A DNA stretch of 47,500 bases. Origin: Mesostigma viride. Lineage: Eukaryota; Streptophyta; Mesostigmatophyceae; Mesostigmatales; Mesostigmataceae. Both the position numbers and the translations under genes were made by a program. Under the pieces are notes generated by a model. That model did no database searches and had not been told where the DNA came from. It saw only the letters and a program-made list of their open reading frames with translations. The stretch covers positions 1 to 47,500 of the forward strand of contig RPFO01000375.1 of the NCBI GenBank assembly GCA_009746045.1, given 5' to 3'. Position 1 is the stretch's first letter; each line of letters starts with the position of its first letter. This document shows, piece by piece, positions 38,601-44,300 of the stretch.

Positions 38601-39490
38601 TATTTTCTGACCAGGTGGACGGCATCGTCACGTTCATGCGCAACATGCCCGAAGAGGAGCGCGCGCGCAGAAGGGAGGAGATGGACCGCCTGTGGCTGGC
38701 CTTCACCTACCAGTGGCCGCCCGTGCCTGGGGATGCCTTCCACATGACGATGCGCGGTGAGTGGCGCAACCTGCCGTAATGCTGTGAGTGGCGCAACCTA
38801 TAATAAACCCTAAGCCGTTGACTTGTGCAGGGAGACAGCTTTTTACATCACCCAGGCAGCGTGGCCGCCTTGTTGTGCATGGCTGCACATCGTGTCTTTT
38901 GCCATCCCTCAGTGGGGGTAAGACGAATGGGGATTGGCAAGAGTGCGAGGGGAGTGTGAGAAGTGGCCAAGTGAAGGACTTCCCTGCTTGTTCAGAAACA
39001 GCCTGGCTGGTGATCACCCCTCCAAGGAATCATCTGACCGCTTGTAAACTTTCACACCTTGCACCATCGATAGCCGATGGCGCCAAGCGCGTGTGGTAAG
39101 GAGTACTGGTGCTTCTTGGAGCTCTTCGGGTTCAAAGGGGCATGTGCGGATTTCTGATGGGCAGATGTACAGCATCGGAGCGCATTTTTATTTACCCGGC
39201 CGAGACAGGGACTCCTGTCCATTAGCTTTAGGAGGTTCTTTATTGCTTGTTGCAGGTTATTCAAGTCCATTGTACTTTGTTCTTTCACAGCCTGGATCTC
39301 GGCCGACACTAATGAGAGAATCAGCCAACGTTGCGACTGGCGAGTAGTACTGCTGCTGACGTTTTGACTTGTCTTAGACATGCCACCTCATTTGTACTTT
39401 TTTCATGTTGCTCTTCTTCTGTGCTTGCCCGCAGAGTTATCTCGGAAGATTCGGAAATTCAAGACATCCAGCTCTGAGCGGTGGCTGTAG
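23460..39490 (+). CDS. Exostosin-like glycosyltransferase, family GT47 (10 exons)
   Basis: Spliced gene assembled by hand. Exons: 23460-23678, 24524-24581, 25512-25597, 26122-26199, 26786-26917, 28692-28839, 29324-29445, 37187-37294, 38615-38756 and 39435-39490; total 1149 bases, 382 residues. All introns are GT-AG and every phase joins correctly. Visible GT47 landmarks, in order: RIYVYELPDKF (start of the exostosin domain), DPDAADFFFVPIYG, FPYWNRTEGRDHIF, SIFLTPEGDR, FNTWKDIVVPG, AYFRGTIDH, the FCLNPLGWTPWTLRFYQ block followed by CIPILIADDIEFPYE (sugar-nucleotide binding region of the family), and MPEEERARRREEM near the end. Family members are normally Golgi type II membrane proteins that add sugars to cell-wall or matrix glycans; the exact donor and acceptor cannot be told. 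The model has no N-terminal membrane anchor, so the start at 23460 is uncertain and an upstream exon is likely. Only about 7% of the 16-kb span is coding. A TGTAA signal lies at 39664-39668. Confidence 0.92.
23679..24523 (+). repeat. GT47 intron 1 with copies of the exon 1 end and donor
   Basis: The exon 1 3' end (TTCTTCCACGAGGCACTGC, then CTGCAG and gtgggt; 23655-23684) recurs on the same strand at 23767-23796 (donor GT lost), 23895-23924 (donor gtgggt kept) and 24174-24217 (donor gtaagc, then a further CTGCAAgtgggt). Copies are degenerate and 110 to 280 bases apart. The decoy at 24191 has a better donor consensus than the one used. A short near-palindrome, ACTAGTTAAACTAGT, lies near 24035. 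Confidence 0.75.
24524..24581 (+). CDS. GT47 exon 2
   Basis: It encodes YSGRTTDPDAADFFFVPIY plus one base of the next codon. The DPxxADFFFVPIY block is a strong exostosin-family hallmark. Acceptor ggccag, donor gtgcgt, exit phase 1. Confidence 0.9.
24582..25511 (+). other. GT47 intron 2, with a decoy copy of the exon 3 start
   Basis: This 930-base intron shows no gene of its own. At 25411-25449 it holds a near-identical copy of the exon 3 acceptor and exon start (GTGCAGGCGAGTGCTTCCTC and onward), 95 bases before the real one. In the copy the codon TGG is TGA, so using this acceptor would end the protein early. Confidence 0.75.
25512..25597 (+). CDS. GT47 exon 3
   Basis: It completes the split glycine of VPIYGECFLW and encodes GECFLWSWEMLRK onward to NKFFLE. 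It enters in phase 1 and leaves in phase 0 (donor gtgcgt). The ECFLW and TNKFFLE pieces match what I recall of green-algal exostosin-like proteins. Confidence 0.88.
25598..26121 (+). other. GT47 intron 3
   Basis: A 524-base intron. The first part is GC-rich and the end is pyrimidine-rich (CTTTCC, CTCTCTCG and TTCTCTC stretches at 25970-26050) ahead of the acceptor ggtccgcag. No gene or notable repeat was recognised. Confidence 0.7.
26122..26199 (+). CDS. GT47 exon 4
   Basis: It encodes ALAVVKQQ then FPYWNRTEGRDHIFSFPG (26 residues), phase 0 in and out, donor gtacgt. The PYWNRTxGRDH block is one of the most conserved in the family. Confidence 0.92.
26200..26785 (+). repeat. GT47 intron 4: duplicated donor and 24-bp repeat
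   Basis: The exon 4 end and donor (TTCCCAGGGGTACGTCCGCT) occur twice, at 26191-26210 and 26228-26247, 37 bases apart. At about 26603-26727 there is a diverged 24-bp tandem repeat with core GGCGTTCTGGC; starts at 26652, 26676, 26700 and 26724 are exactly in register. The acceptor for exon 5 is gggcag at 26780-26785. Confidence 0.75.
26786..26917 (+). CDS. GT47 exon 5
   Basis: It encodes 44 residues, phase 0 in and out, including ARGPTIFEEW, SIFLTPEGDR and FNTWKDIVVPGLEA. Donor gtgagt. TPEGDR and TWKDIVxPG are exostosin-family blocks. Confidence 0.92.
27381..27700. repeat. 73-bp tandem repeat, about 4.4 copies
   Basis: Units start at 27381, 27453, 27526, 27599 and 27672 (GCACACCACATGCTTGCT...). 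Each contains GTATAGAATATAGTCTATAG and GTGTACAGTGTCTAGACGG. The first unit is one base short. The GTGTATAG word also flanks the transposon in intron 7. Confidence 0.93.
28011..28215. repeat. 42-bp tandem repeat, about 5 copies
   Basis: The core CGCTACCTCTCTCGCTCACT begins at 28019, 28061, 28103, 28145 and 28187, giving an exact 42-base period. Because 42 is a multiple of 3 the plus strand reads as a 14-residue repeat, but it lies inside an intron. Confidence 0.93.
28431..28680. repeat. 77-bp tandem repeat, about 3.3 copies
   Basis: Units beginning GGCCAGGATCCCA start at 28431, 28508, 28585 and 28662. Copies are nearly identical. Each unit contains pyrimidine-rich DNA ending in CCATGGCCAG, that is, a potential acceptor. 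The true acceptor for exon 6 lies just after the array at 28691. Confidence 0.93.
28692..28839 (+). CDS. GT47 exon 6
   Basis: It encodes SHARLVERKGEDHLRPH, then LAYFRGTIDHREGWAYSKG, then LRPRLKAVFANET (49 residues plus one base). Donor gtgcgc, exit phase 1. The FRGTIDH and WAYSKGLRPxL blocks fit the family. Confidence 0.9.
28840..29323 (+). repeat. GT47 intron 6: copies of the exon 6 donor and the exon 7 start
   Basis: The exon 6 end and donor (CGAAACAG then gtgcgc, 28832-28845) is echoed at about 28881, 28908, 28935 and 28962 with a 27-base period (GCCGCCGAAACAG, GCCTCCGAAACAAGTGC, GCTGCCGAAAGAGGTGCC, GCCACCAAAAGAGGTGG). Near the other end, a copy of the exon 7 acceptor and first 25 or so bases sits at 29241-29270, 79 bases before the real exon; it reads DIVCGPKRKHC against DIIYGPKRKDC. 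Between them is AT-rich DNA with no gene. Confidence 0.75.
29324..29445 (+). CDS. GT47 exon 7
   Basis: It encodes DIIYGPKRKDCDRQCYHEEM followed by SASVFCLNPLGWTPWTLRF and YQ. It enters in phase 1 and leaves in phase 0 at donor gtacca. FCLNPLGWTPWTLR is the most diagnostic exostosin block in the gene. Confidence 0.94.
29907..30570. repeat. 332-bp tandem duplication inside the transposon
   Basis: The segment 29907-30238 is repeated at 30239-30570 with few differences (offset 332, for example ATGTCGAAGAAAAACGG at 30029 and 30361). Each copy contains TATTAATTACGTGACGACC, a start codon and the first part of the same reading frame. The first copy carries a change to CTTTAG that creates a stop. Confidence 0.95.
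30029..30199 (+). pseudogene. Truncated duplicate of the transposon reading frame
   Basis: This is the first copy of the internal duplication. It begins MSKKNGLASFKTSTLDALFK and follows the intact copy closely, but stops after 56 codons at TAG 30197-30199, where the second copy reads GAGCGTGAGG instead of GAGCTTTAGG. It is probably a dead duplicate. Confidence 0.6.
30361..30747 (+). CDS. 128-residue acidic protein of the hAT-type element, function unknown
   Basis: The frame runs from ATG 30361 to TAA 30745-30747. The N-terminus is basic (MSKKNGLAGFKTSTLDALFK), followed by a mixed-charge stretch with a KRKRVEREED cluster that could be a nuclear localisation signal, then a long Asp/Glu/Ser-rich tail. 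STLDALFKK resembles the short TLxxFFxK motif near the N-terminus of some transposases and PCNA-binding proteins, but lacks the full motif. No catalytic or zinc-finger residues of a transposase are present. It could be the remains of a hAT transposase N-terminus or a captured host fragment. An AATAAA lies at 30949. Confidence 0.45.
   Translation: MSKKNGLAGFKTSTLDALFKKQAGEIVETENIVDLGRSLDGKEGRQGRDKRKRVEREEDDGSNAQEEEDGGQSASSDSASNSVEEESGEEGAQTERSKADDDGSSGPSSDKTVTVVPVDISEEDVMVV
30798..30861. repeat. 32-bp direct repeat, two copies
   Basis: GTCATTATTCTGTATATACT and onward occurs at 30798 and again at 30830, perfectly in tandem, downstream of the transposon reading frame. Confidence 0.9.
31111..31200. 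repeat. 7-bp microsatellite (GTGTATA)n
   Basis: About 13 copies of GTGTATA directly follow the right end of the hAT-type element, with one variant (GTGAATA) near the start. The element seems to have inserted into, or beside, this kind of sequence, since its left flank also ends in GTGTATAG. Confidence 0.95.
31207..34413. repeat. 27-bp minisatellite, about 119 copies
   Basis: An exact 27-base period (CAACCACCATCCGTGCGTGA then TCCCAAG) runs for 3.2 kb. The main variant is one base, CCACCATCC against CCACCACCC, scattered along the array; a few unique variants exist (near 33453, 33538 and 33807). As 27 is a multiple of 3, each open frame repeats a fixed nonapeptide: plus frames read QPPSVRDPK or NHHPCVIPS, and all three minus frames are also open. 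Five open frames of six shows that openness comes from the unit sequence, so frames of up to 1184 residues are not taken as genes. It lies inside intron 7. Confidence 0.97.
34413..34485. repeat. 24-bp repeat at the right end of the minisatellite
   Basis: CCGACATATACAAGCATGGG occurs twice (about 34414 and 34438) and a third, shorter copy at about 34462 leads back into one last minisatellite unit that ends near 34495. It looks like a diverged edge of the 27-bp array. Confidence 0.8.
34921..35469 (-). mobile_element. LTR-like block with long terminal inverted repeats
   Basis: The block starts TGTAAGTGTGGATCAGTCGG and ends with its inverted copy (24 bases each side, one mismatch: 34921-34944 against 35446-35469); weaker similarity continues inward. 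It has TG...CA ends, is 549 bases long, and on the minus strand begins right at the end of the Ty3/gypsy chromodomain frame, as expected for a 3' LTR. Inverted repeats this long are unusual for an LTR, so it may instead be an unrelated inverted-repeat transposon (MITE-like) next to the retroelement. Confidence 0.55.
35463..36020 (-). pseudogene. Ty3/gypsy chromovirus remnant: integrase C-terminus and chromodomain
   Basis: On the minus strand, about 36010 to 35790 reads an integrase C-terminal (GPY/F) module: IEVGDWVLVGGPRL, then KL, a stop (TGA where Trp is expected), then PLFLGPYKVLDKF. Further along, about 35690-35463 reads AIMDQRVVKKGWGSQYHINY and YRTYRIKWR, with LLADYL before a TGA; this looks like a chromodomain of the VxxIxDxR...YxxKW type. 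A tandem duplication of about 34 bases (CAGCCCTTCTTGA..., near 35629 and 35663) repeats the IMDQRV segment and shifts the frame. Stops and the shift make it non-functional. The upstream parts of pol (reverse transcriptase, RNase H) are missing. Confidence 0.72.
36450..36677. repeat. (TCTCTA)n hexanucleotide microsatellite
   Basis: About 190 bases of almost pure CTATCT/TCTCTA repeat with slightly interrupted ends. It is open in the forward frame as a Leu-Tyr repeat, an artefact of composition. Confidence 0.97.
36830..37144. repeat. (CCCG)n/(CCCA)n tract with G-quadruplex potential
   Basis: About 315 bases of CCCA units at both ends and CCCG units in the middle, with occasional CCG slips. The complementary strand has dozens of GGG runs separated by single bases, which favours G-quadruplexes on the minus strand and i-motifs on the plus strand. 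It ends 42 bases before exon 8. The G/A change at the fourth base again divides core (CCCG) from edges (CCCA). Confidence 0.97.
37187..37294 (+). CDS. GT47 exon 8
   Basis: It encodes AVMTRCIPILIADDIEFPYE then NELDYSKFAVKMREND (36 residues), phase 0 in and out; acceptor acgcag, donor gtgcgt. CIPxxIADDIxxPYE is the conserved sugar-nucleotide region. It joins smoothly to exon 7 (TLRFYQ-AVMTRC) across a 7.7-kb intron. Confidence 0.94.
37295..38614 (+). repeat. GT47 intron 8: about eight decoy copies of the exon 9 acceptor
   Basis: The true junction is AG at 38613-38614 followed by GTGGACGGCATCGTCACGTT. Degenerate copies, all on the gene strand, have their AG ending at about 37464, 37578, 37675, 37844, 38067, 38195, 38418 and 38526. 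The best are 38195 (GTGGACGGCATCGTT), 38418 (GTGGACGGCATCGTCACGTG) and 38526 (GTGGATGGCATCGTT). Between them run related blocks such as GTGCATGAAACGCTC and CACGCCCCTTCAC, so the intron is a diverged tandem array with a spacing of roughly 90-220 bases. Confidence 0.8.
38615..38756 (+). CDS. GT47 exon 9
   Basis: It encodes VDGIVTFMRNMPEEERARRR, then EEMDRLWLAFTYQWPPVPGD and AFHMTMR (47 residues plus one base). Donor gtgagt, exit phase 1. The MPEEERxRRRxxM block matches the C-terminal helix region of related algal proteins as I recall them. Confidence 0.92.
38757..39434 (+). other. GT47 intron 9 with a duplicated donor
   Basis: The donor GTGAGTGGCGCAACCT at 38757 is repeated at 38784, exactly 27 bases on. 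Use of the second donor would bring in an in-frame TAA at once, so it would truncate the protein. The rest of the 678-base intron shows no gene. Its acceptor is TTGCCCGCAG at 39425-39434. Confidence 0.8.
39435..39490 (+). CDS. GT47 exon 10 (terminal)
   Basis: It completes a Glu codon and reads LSRKIRKFKTSSSERWL followed by TAG 39488-39490. This basic tail has no conserved motif, but acceptor, phase and stop all fit, and a TGTAA signal follows 174 bases later. Confidence 0.78.
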
Positions 39491-39663
39491 GGTTGTGCCT
39501 GTCGGTATAACTTTTATCCACAGTGCTCGATGCTCCACTGCTTCTACACCAACAGGAGGCTGACCCCTAAGTATTTGGGGTCAACCTCGTGCAACGTAGG
39601 TCTAGCCATCTGCGTGGATGGTCTCACGACCTGCGGCCGGACCCTTCAAGTCAGTGCACGGCA

Positions 39664-39668
39664 TGTAA
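39664..39668 (+). terminator. Putative poly(A) signal TGTAA for the GT47 gene
   Basis: TGTAA is the common chlorophycean polyadenylation signal. This is the first plus-strand copy after the stop at 39490; another lies at 39743. Confidence 0.5.
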
Positions 39669-39677
39669 CCGCAGTCA

Positions 39678-39977
39678 ATGCTCGAATATAGTATAGTTGT
39701 ACAAGTAAAGTATAGTTTTGCCTTGCAGGAAGTACCCCCGAATGTAAAAGCCATATGCCCCTTCTCAGGGATATGTGCTACATGTACTCCCAACGGAGAT
39801 ATGTTCCAGTTTAATTTTAATTTTTTTAATAGTTTTGCCTCCTTGCAGGACATTTCCCTCAGGGTTAGTAACTGGCCTAGAACCTGCATAATGAGAATTA
39901 TCAACGAGACAACCAACAGGCCAGTAACCTGGAGAATCTGGATTGCATGGCAGCCGGGAGAGGCCTTTGTATTCTAG
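39678..39977 (+). CDS. Unrecognised 99-codon frame, doubtful
   Basis: The frame from ATG 39678 to TAG 39975-39977 contains two acceptor-like sites, each a T-rich stretch ending in TTGCAG before GA (at about 39728 and 39849). Its C-terminal half (NETTNRPVTWRIWIAWQPGE) reads like real protein, but no family was recognised and the base composition is AT-rich, unlike the exons of the two neighbouring genes. It could be an unrelated gene fragment, a 3' UTR coincidence, or exon pieces of an alternative transcript. Confidence 0.2.
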   Translation: MLEYSIVVQVKYSFALQEVPPNVKAICPFSGICATCTPNGDMFQFNFNFFNSFASLQDISLRVSNWPRTCIMRIINETTNRPVTWRIWIAWQPGEAFVF

Positions 39978-40787
39978 ATCCCGAACCAGCTCTCAATGAG
40001 CTAGTTCCAAGCCCATCTGTGGCCTCTGGATGATCGATGGTCCAGCCTTACTGCATCCGCTATTTGCTTTAATTTGCTACTTCCTGCATGTTATATTGCA
40101 CCCACAGTTGGGCCTGCACCACACATGCAGAGAGAGTCCTCTGTGGCCTGCCCGCTTGAGGCATGCAGTGAGCTAGATCGAGAAGCCCGGGTGCCCTCCC
40201 TCGGCCTCGTTGTGTATAGGAGCTGAAGGCTAGCTGCGTACGTTTTATTAGTACCCATGTGACACGCATGCACCGTCTATAACGTGCTTTTTGCATTAAT
40301 GGTAGCTCATCAAGTAATGGTAGCTCGAGCCTGCTGTTATCTTATCCACCCTTGCCGAGTAGCTCAGGATGATGGAAATGAACGGAGGTGGTGCGTAGCT
40401 AGCCACATGTGTTATATTTGGCTGGCTAACGTTCAGAGCGAGACCTAGAAAACTTAGTAACAATAAACAATTACTCACATGATCAGCGCGTTAATTACTA
40501 GTAGTGAGGTAGATTACTATCTACCGAGACCATTTGTTAGATAGAAAAATTACTATGCACAGTAGCAATTATATAATCTCCTATCGCTCTGAATTGCATG
40601 GTCCAGATGAGCCAGCAGCAAAGCAGTCCTTGGGCGTGCATGTTGAGCTTGGGCCATTCAGCAGGTTGTAGGTAGGCCGGCGAGAACAGCTGGCGACAAA
40701 CTTAGCTCTAGCAGGTGCAGGTGGTGTCAGTCCGTCGATACTGGCCTCCGGTGCCGGTAGTAGATCGAATATGATATTTCCCAGACG

Positions 40788-40792
40788 TTACA
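40788..40792 (-). terminator. Putative poly(A) signal TGTAA for the dynactin gene
   Basis: On the minus strand TGTAA lies 168 bases beyond the stop of the dynactin gene, almost the same distance as in the convergent GT47 gene. Confidence 0.5.
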
Positions 40793-40959
40793 GTGGCTTG
40801 GAATGCACTTGCATGCACACGGCCATCTACTTGAGGCCAAAGGCCTTAGAACTGTGCACAATCTATTCAGTGTGGGGGTCGCCCTCGCACAGACTTGGAC
40901 ACGGGTGATCTCGTCCGGCATCAACACAAGGGCTCTTGCAAACTCATGTGTTCTGATCC

Positions 40960-41064
40960 TCAGGTAGCTAACCCCTTGCACTCCAACACCACCTTGCACG
41001 CCAGCACTTTCTGCACGCTACTCTTGGCCGCCGCGGAAAACTTGAGCGTCAAGGAAAATGGCCA
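40960..41064 (-). CDS. DCTN4: DCTN4 exon F (terminal)
   Basis: It encodes WPFSLTLKFSAAAKSSVQKV then LACKVVLECKGLAT and TGA. It enters in phase 0 after acceptor gggatgcag. The FSLTLKF strand and final KVVLECKG strand fit the end of the p62 fold, though sequence likeness is weak. Confidence 0.62.
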   Translation of the reverse strand, partial: WPFSLTLKFSAAAKSSVQKVLACKVVLECKGLAT

Positions 41065-41247
41065 CTGCATCCCGCGGGGACAGAGGGAGGGACGGTGGGC
41101 AGTACAAGTGGGTATTTCGCACATATTAGCAAAGCTCAAGCAGGACAGATACGGCATGCAAGCTCCACTGACACTTCATCTAACTGCAGGCAAAAAATGG
41201 ACAAACTTAGAACCAGCATCACATACCGCATGTTCAGGAGTAATCCG

Positions 41248-41317
<70 letters not shown>

Positions 41318-44300
41318 CCACAACCACATCACGAAAACAAGGGCCAGACAACCAGAAAAATCTAGCACTGCACTTTCACATCCAACACTCCAAATCTATA
41401 ACCAGCGGCAAAAAAGCTCTCCAAAAGTGTTGAATATGCGGCGCTCTGCATTAGCCATACGAGGCTTCCCTCCTGAAATTGCACACGATTAAATTTAAGG
41501 GTACAACAATGTCGCGCGGCGTGCTGCACAGCATCCGTACGATCGCAGTACTCGCGTTGCAACCCACATACCTGCAGCGAAGCCAGGCAGTCCCTGTGGC
41601 GGAGCGGCACGGCCAACACCAGCACGTTTCCCTTGCTGAACAGCATGCGCACGCTTGCCCCCCCGCGGTTGCCTCTTGCAGCTCCTGCCTCCAGCGAACT
41701 CCGCTCCTCTAGAGGAGTTTCTCCCTGTCCCGACCCGTCCGCCTTCTCCGGTTCTACCCTTTTGCTGTCCGCCTCGCTACCCCCCTCATCGCTGTGACTC
41801 GGACGCTGCGTCACGTCTTGGATTGCTCGGCCTGCATCGACGTCCCCCTCCAGCCCCGCTGATGTTTTCGTCTCAGCTGCCACGGCCAGGTCTTCCGAAT
41901 AGCCGTCGTCCAGGTTGATGGCCGCTAGTGATGACTCCAGCTCGCGATCTGGCAACGGTTCACGGACAGGTACCCAGCAGACATAGACCCAGTATTGGCG
42001 GACAGTGCCCCTCCCCTAGTATTAGCGGACAGTGCCCCTCCCCTCTTATGAGCGGACAGTGCCCCTCCCCTAGTGTCAGTAGACAGTGCCCCTCCCCTAG
42101 CACTCGTGGACAGTGCCCCTACACTCGTCACTTTGTGGCCTTCACATGACTCCCCCAAAGATGCGACCCTCTAGCATGCCGCTCTTACGACCCAGTGATG
42201 TCGAGCCAGCAGAGCAGAATGCTTGTCAGTTGTCACCCACATGCTCTCTGCACGTCGTCATCCGTGTCGTCCACTTGGCTGTAAGCTCCCAGCCGGAACG
42301 TGTGTCCCTCAGCCGAGACACCGCACGCTAGCTCCGCCTGGGCAGTGGCAAGGGGAGCGAGAATTGAGGGCAAGGAGAGTAATCCAGTGGCAGTGGGCCG
42401 ATGATTGTCACCAACGACAATTGAACACTATTTTTATCTGGGATTGGGCAGCAGAGCAAAACCATCCATTGAGGACAGGCGACTAAGGACACCGAATTCC
42501 CCGAGCAGCAGCGCACAGCGGATGGCAAGCCTTATGCATAGAATGCTTCACGTTGCGAGGCAACTTTTTACTTTGCAAGGCTGGTAGGTAGCAGCTACAT
42601 AGATGGCGGCAACCTCACAACAGAAGCTACTGACACAACCGAAGCTACTGACACAACCGAAGCTACCGACACAACCGAAGCTACTGACACAACCGAAGCT
42701 ACCGAAGGACTAGTGCTCGGGAAAGGGTGACGGCGGTAAGGGCCACACATCCGTTTCCCTACCAAAACAGTTCAGGGTTTGTAGGCACTCGAGAGAGCTC
42801 GCCTCATCGCACACACAGGAGCAGACACGCGAAAATGGGTCACGCAGGATAGCCTATGCAGGAGATGTTCGCGTGTAACATGGCGGGTTACTTTCTATCC
42901 TTGGGTGGGTTGCAAACTTCTGAGCATTAGCCAAGAAGATCTAACCAAGAAGTGCTTCATGCAAGAGGGCGACACAAAGGAGAGCTAAAACACAAAAGAG
43001 AGCTATCAAGTAGTCATGAAAGCTGGAGACATTTGCGTTGCAATGTTAACAGGGTCCATTACCATGGCTGGTCGACCATCACCCCCCCCCTTGGTGCAAA
43101 GGCGACCCCAGCCGGTCCCCCGTGTGTCCTGCGCCAGAATCATCTCCACCTCGCGGTCCAGGGGGTTCCTGGTGCCCACCCATGCCAGCGCAATGAGGCA
43201 GTTGCAGGGCAGCAGAACAAGGTGTGGTTGCAGGGCAGCACAACAAGGCAGGGCAGGCAGAGCAGCACACATGCCCGGGTGACGCGGCAGATGAGGCACC
43301 ATAGAAGAGAAGTGTGCGTTCAGGCAGATAAGCAACCGGACGCAGGTCCCTGTGTGAACCCGAATAGCTGCAGAAATCAGGTCTACCACCCACCCACCCA
43401 AAGGAGAATGATCAAGGGAAAATGTGTGCGGGGCCGGTTGGGGGGGATGGCGACTGTCCGCCTGTACTTGCGAACGATCGTCCGTGTTAGCCCCCACATG
43501 GTTGCACATGCCAAGTGCGCCAAGCCACCGCTACCTACGACCTCATCAAACCAAATGGCCATCCCACCAGTGCATACACGCACCTTCCGTCCCTTGCGCT
43601 GACGCTCTCACTGCCGCAACGTTCATCATTCTCGATAAATATAAACCCACCAGTCGCAATCAATATTATGATATGCAACCTCCAGTCATTATATAGTAGT
43701 ATACTACTAACTATATTATGTAACGTGTATAGCGACCGGTCACTATATGACGGTCAAGGGTCCTTCTGGCTCCATCTCTGTTGCCATGTCCCAGCCCCTG
43801 CTGGAATTGCCCACCAACACATCGCACACATCCCCTGATATCGTCCACAGGCAGCTCCATGTATAGATTTTTCCTACCGTAGGACTAGCAATTGATAGAG
43901 CGACCACATCCCAAGTCACCGCCCCACCTCTGGCAGGATGAGCAACCAACACAGGACGTGCATCAACACACCTTGCCCCGCCCAAAGCAGGGTGAGCAAC
44001 CAACCCAGCAACACGATAAATGCAACATGATGGGGATGCTGCATGACAGCAGCATCTCGAGTCACCGCCCCATGACCAGTGCTTTGTCGAGAGCCAGATC
44101 CGCACAGATCCGGCTGTGGAAAAAAGTGCCCGGACAGCCCGGTGCCCCTCCGGCCAGACGGTTGACTCAACAAGGGCCGGCGCGGCGAATACTGTAGCGA
44201 TAGCAGAATAGTGACTAATATTATCAACAAAGTTGTAGTAGCAACAACTGGCCGGCATTCGCCGGCCACCGGCCATGCGAAAATATTGCCGGCGCGGCGC

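Larger units (their letters stand above)
39491..40959. other. Gap between convergent genes
   Basis: It holds the presumed 3' UTRs of both genes. A modest plus-strand frame at 39678-39977 is listed separately. The stretch 40300-40720 is AT-rich with no recognisable feature. No tRNA-like or repeat structure was seen. Confidence 0.6.

Noticed and set aside
43006-43509. 167-residue minus-strand frame taken as a whole
   Set aside because: Only the 62-base exon D part carries p62 likeness and fits the phases; the rest lacks any motif and includes low-complexity Cys/Leu repeats.
43743-44276. 177-residue minus-strand frame
   Set aside because: No recognisable domain; it lies in DCTN4 intron C between exons with matching phases.
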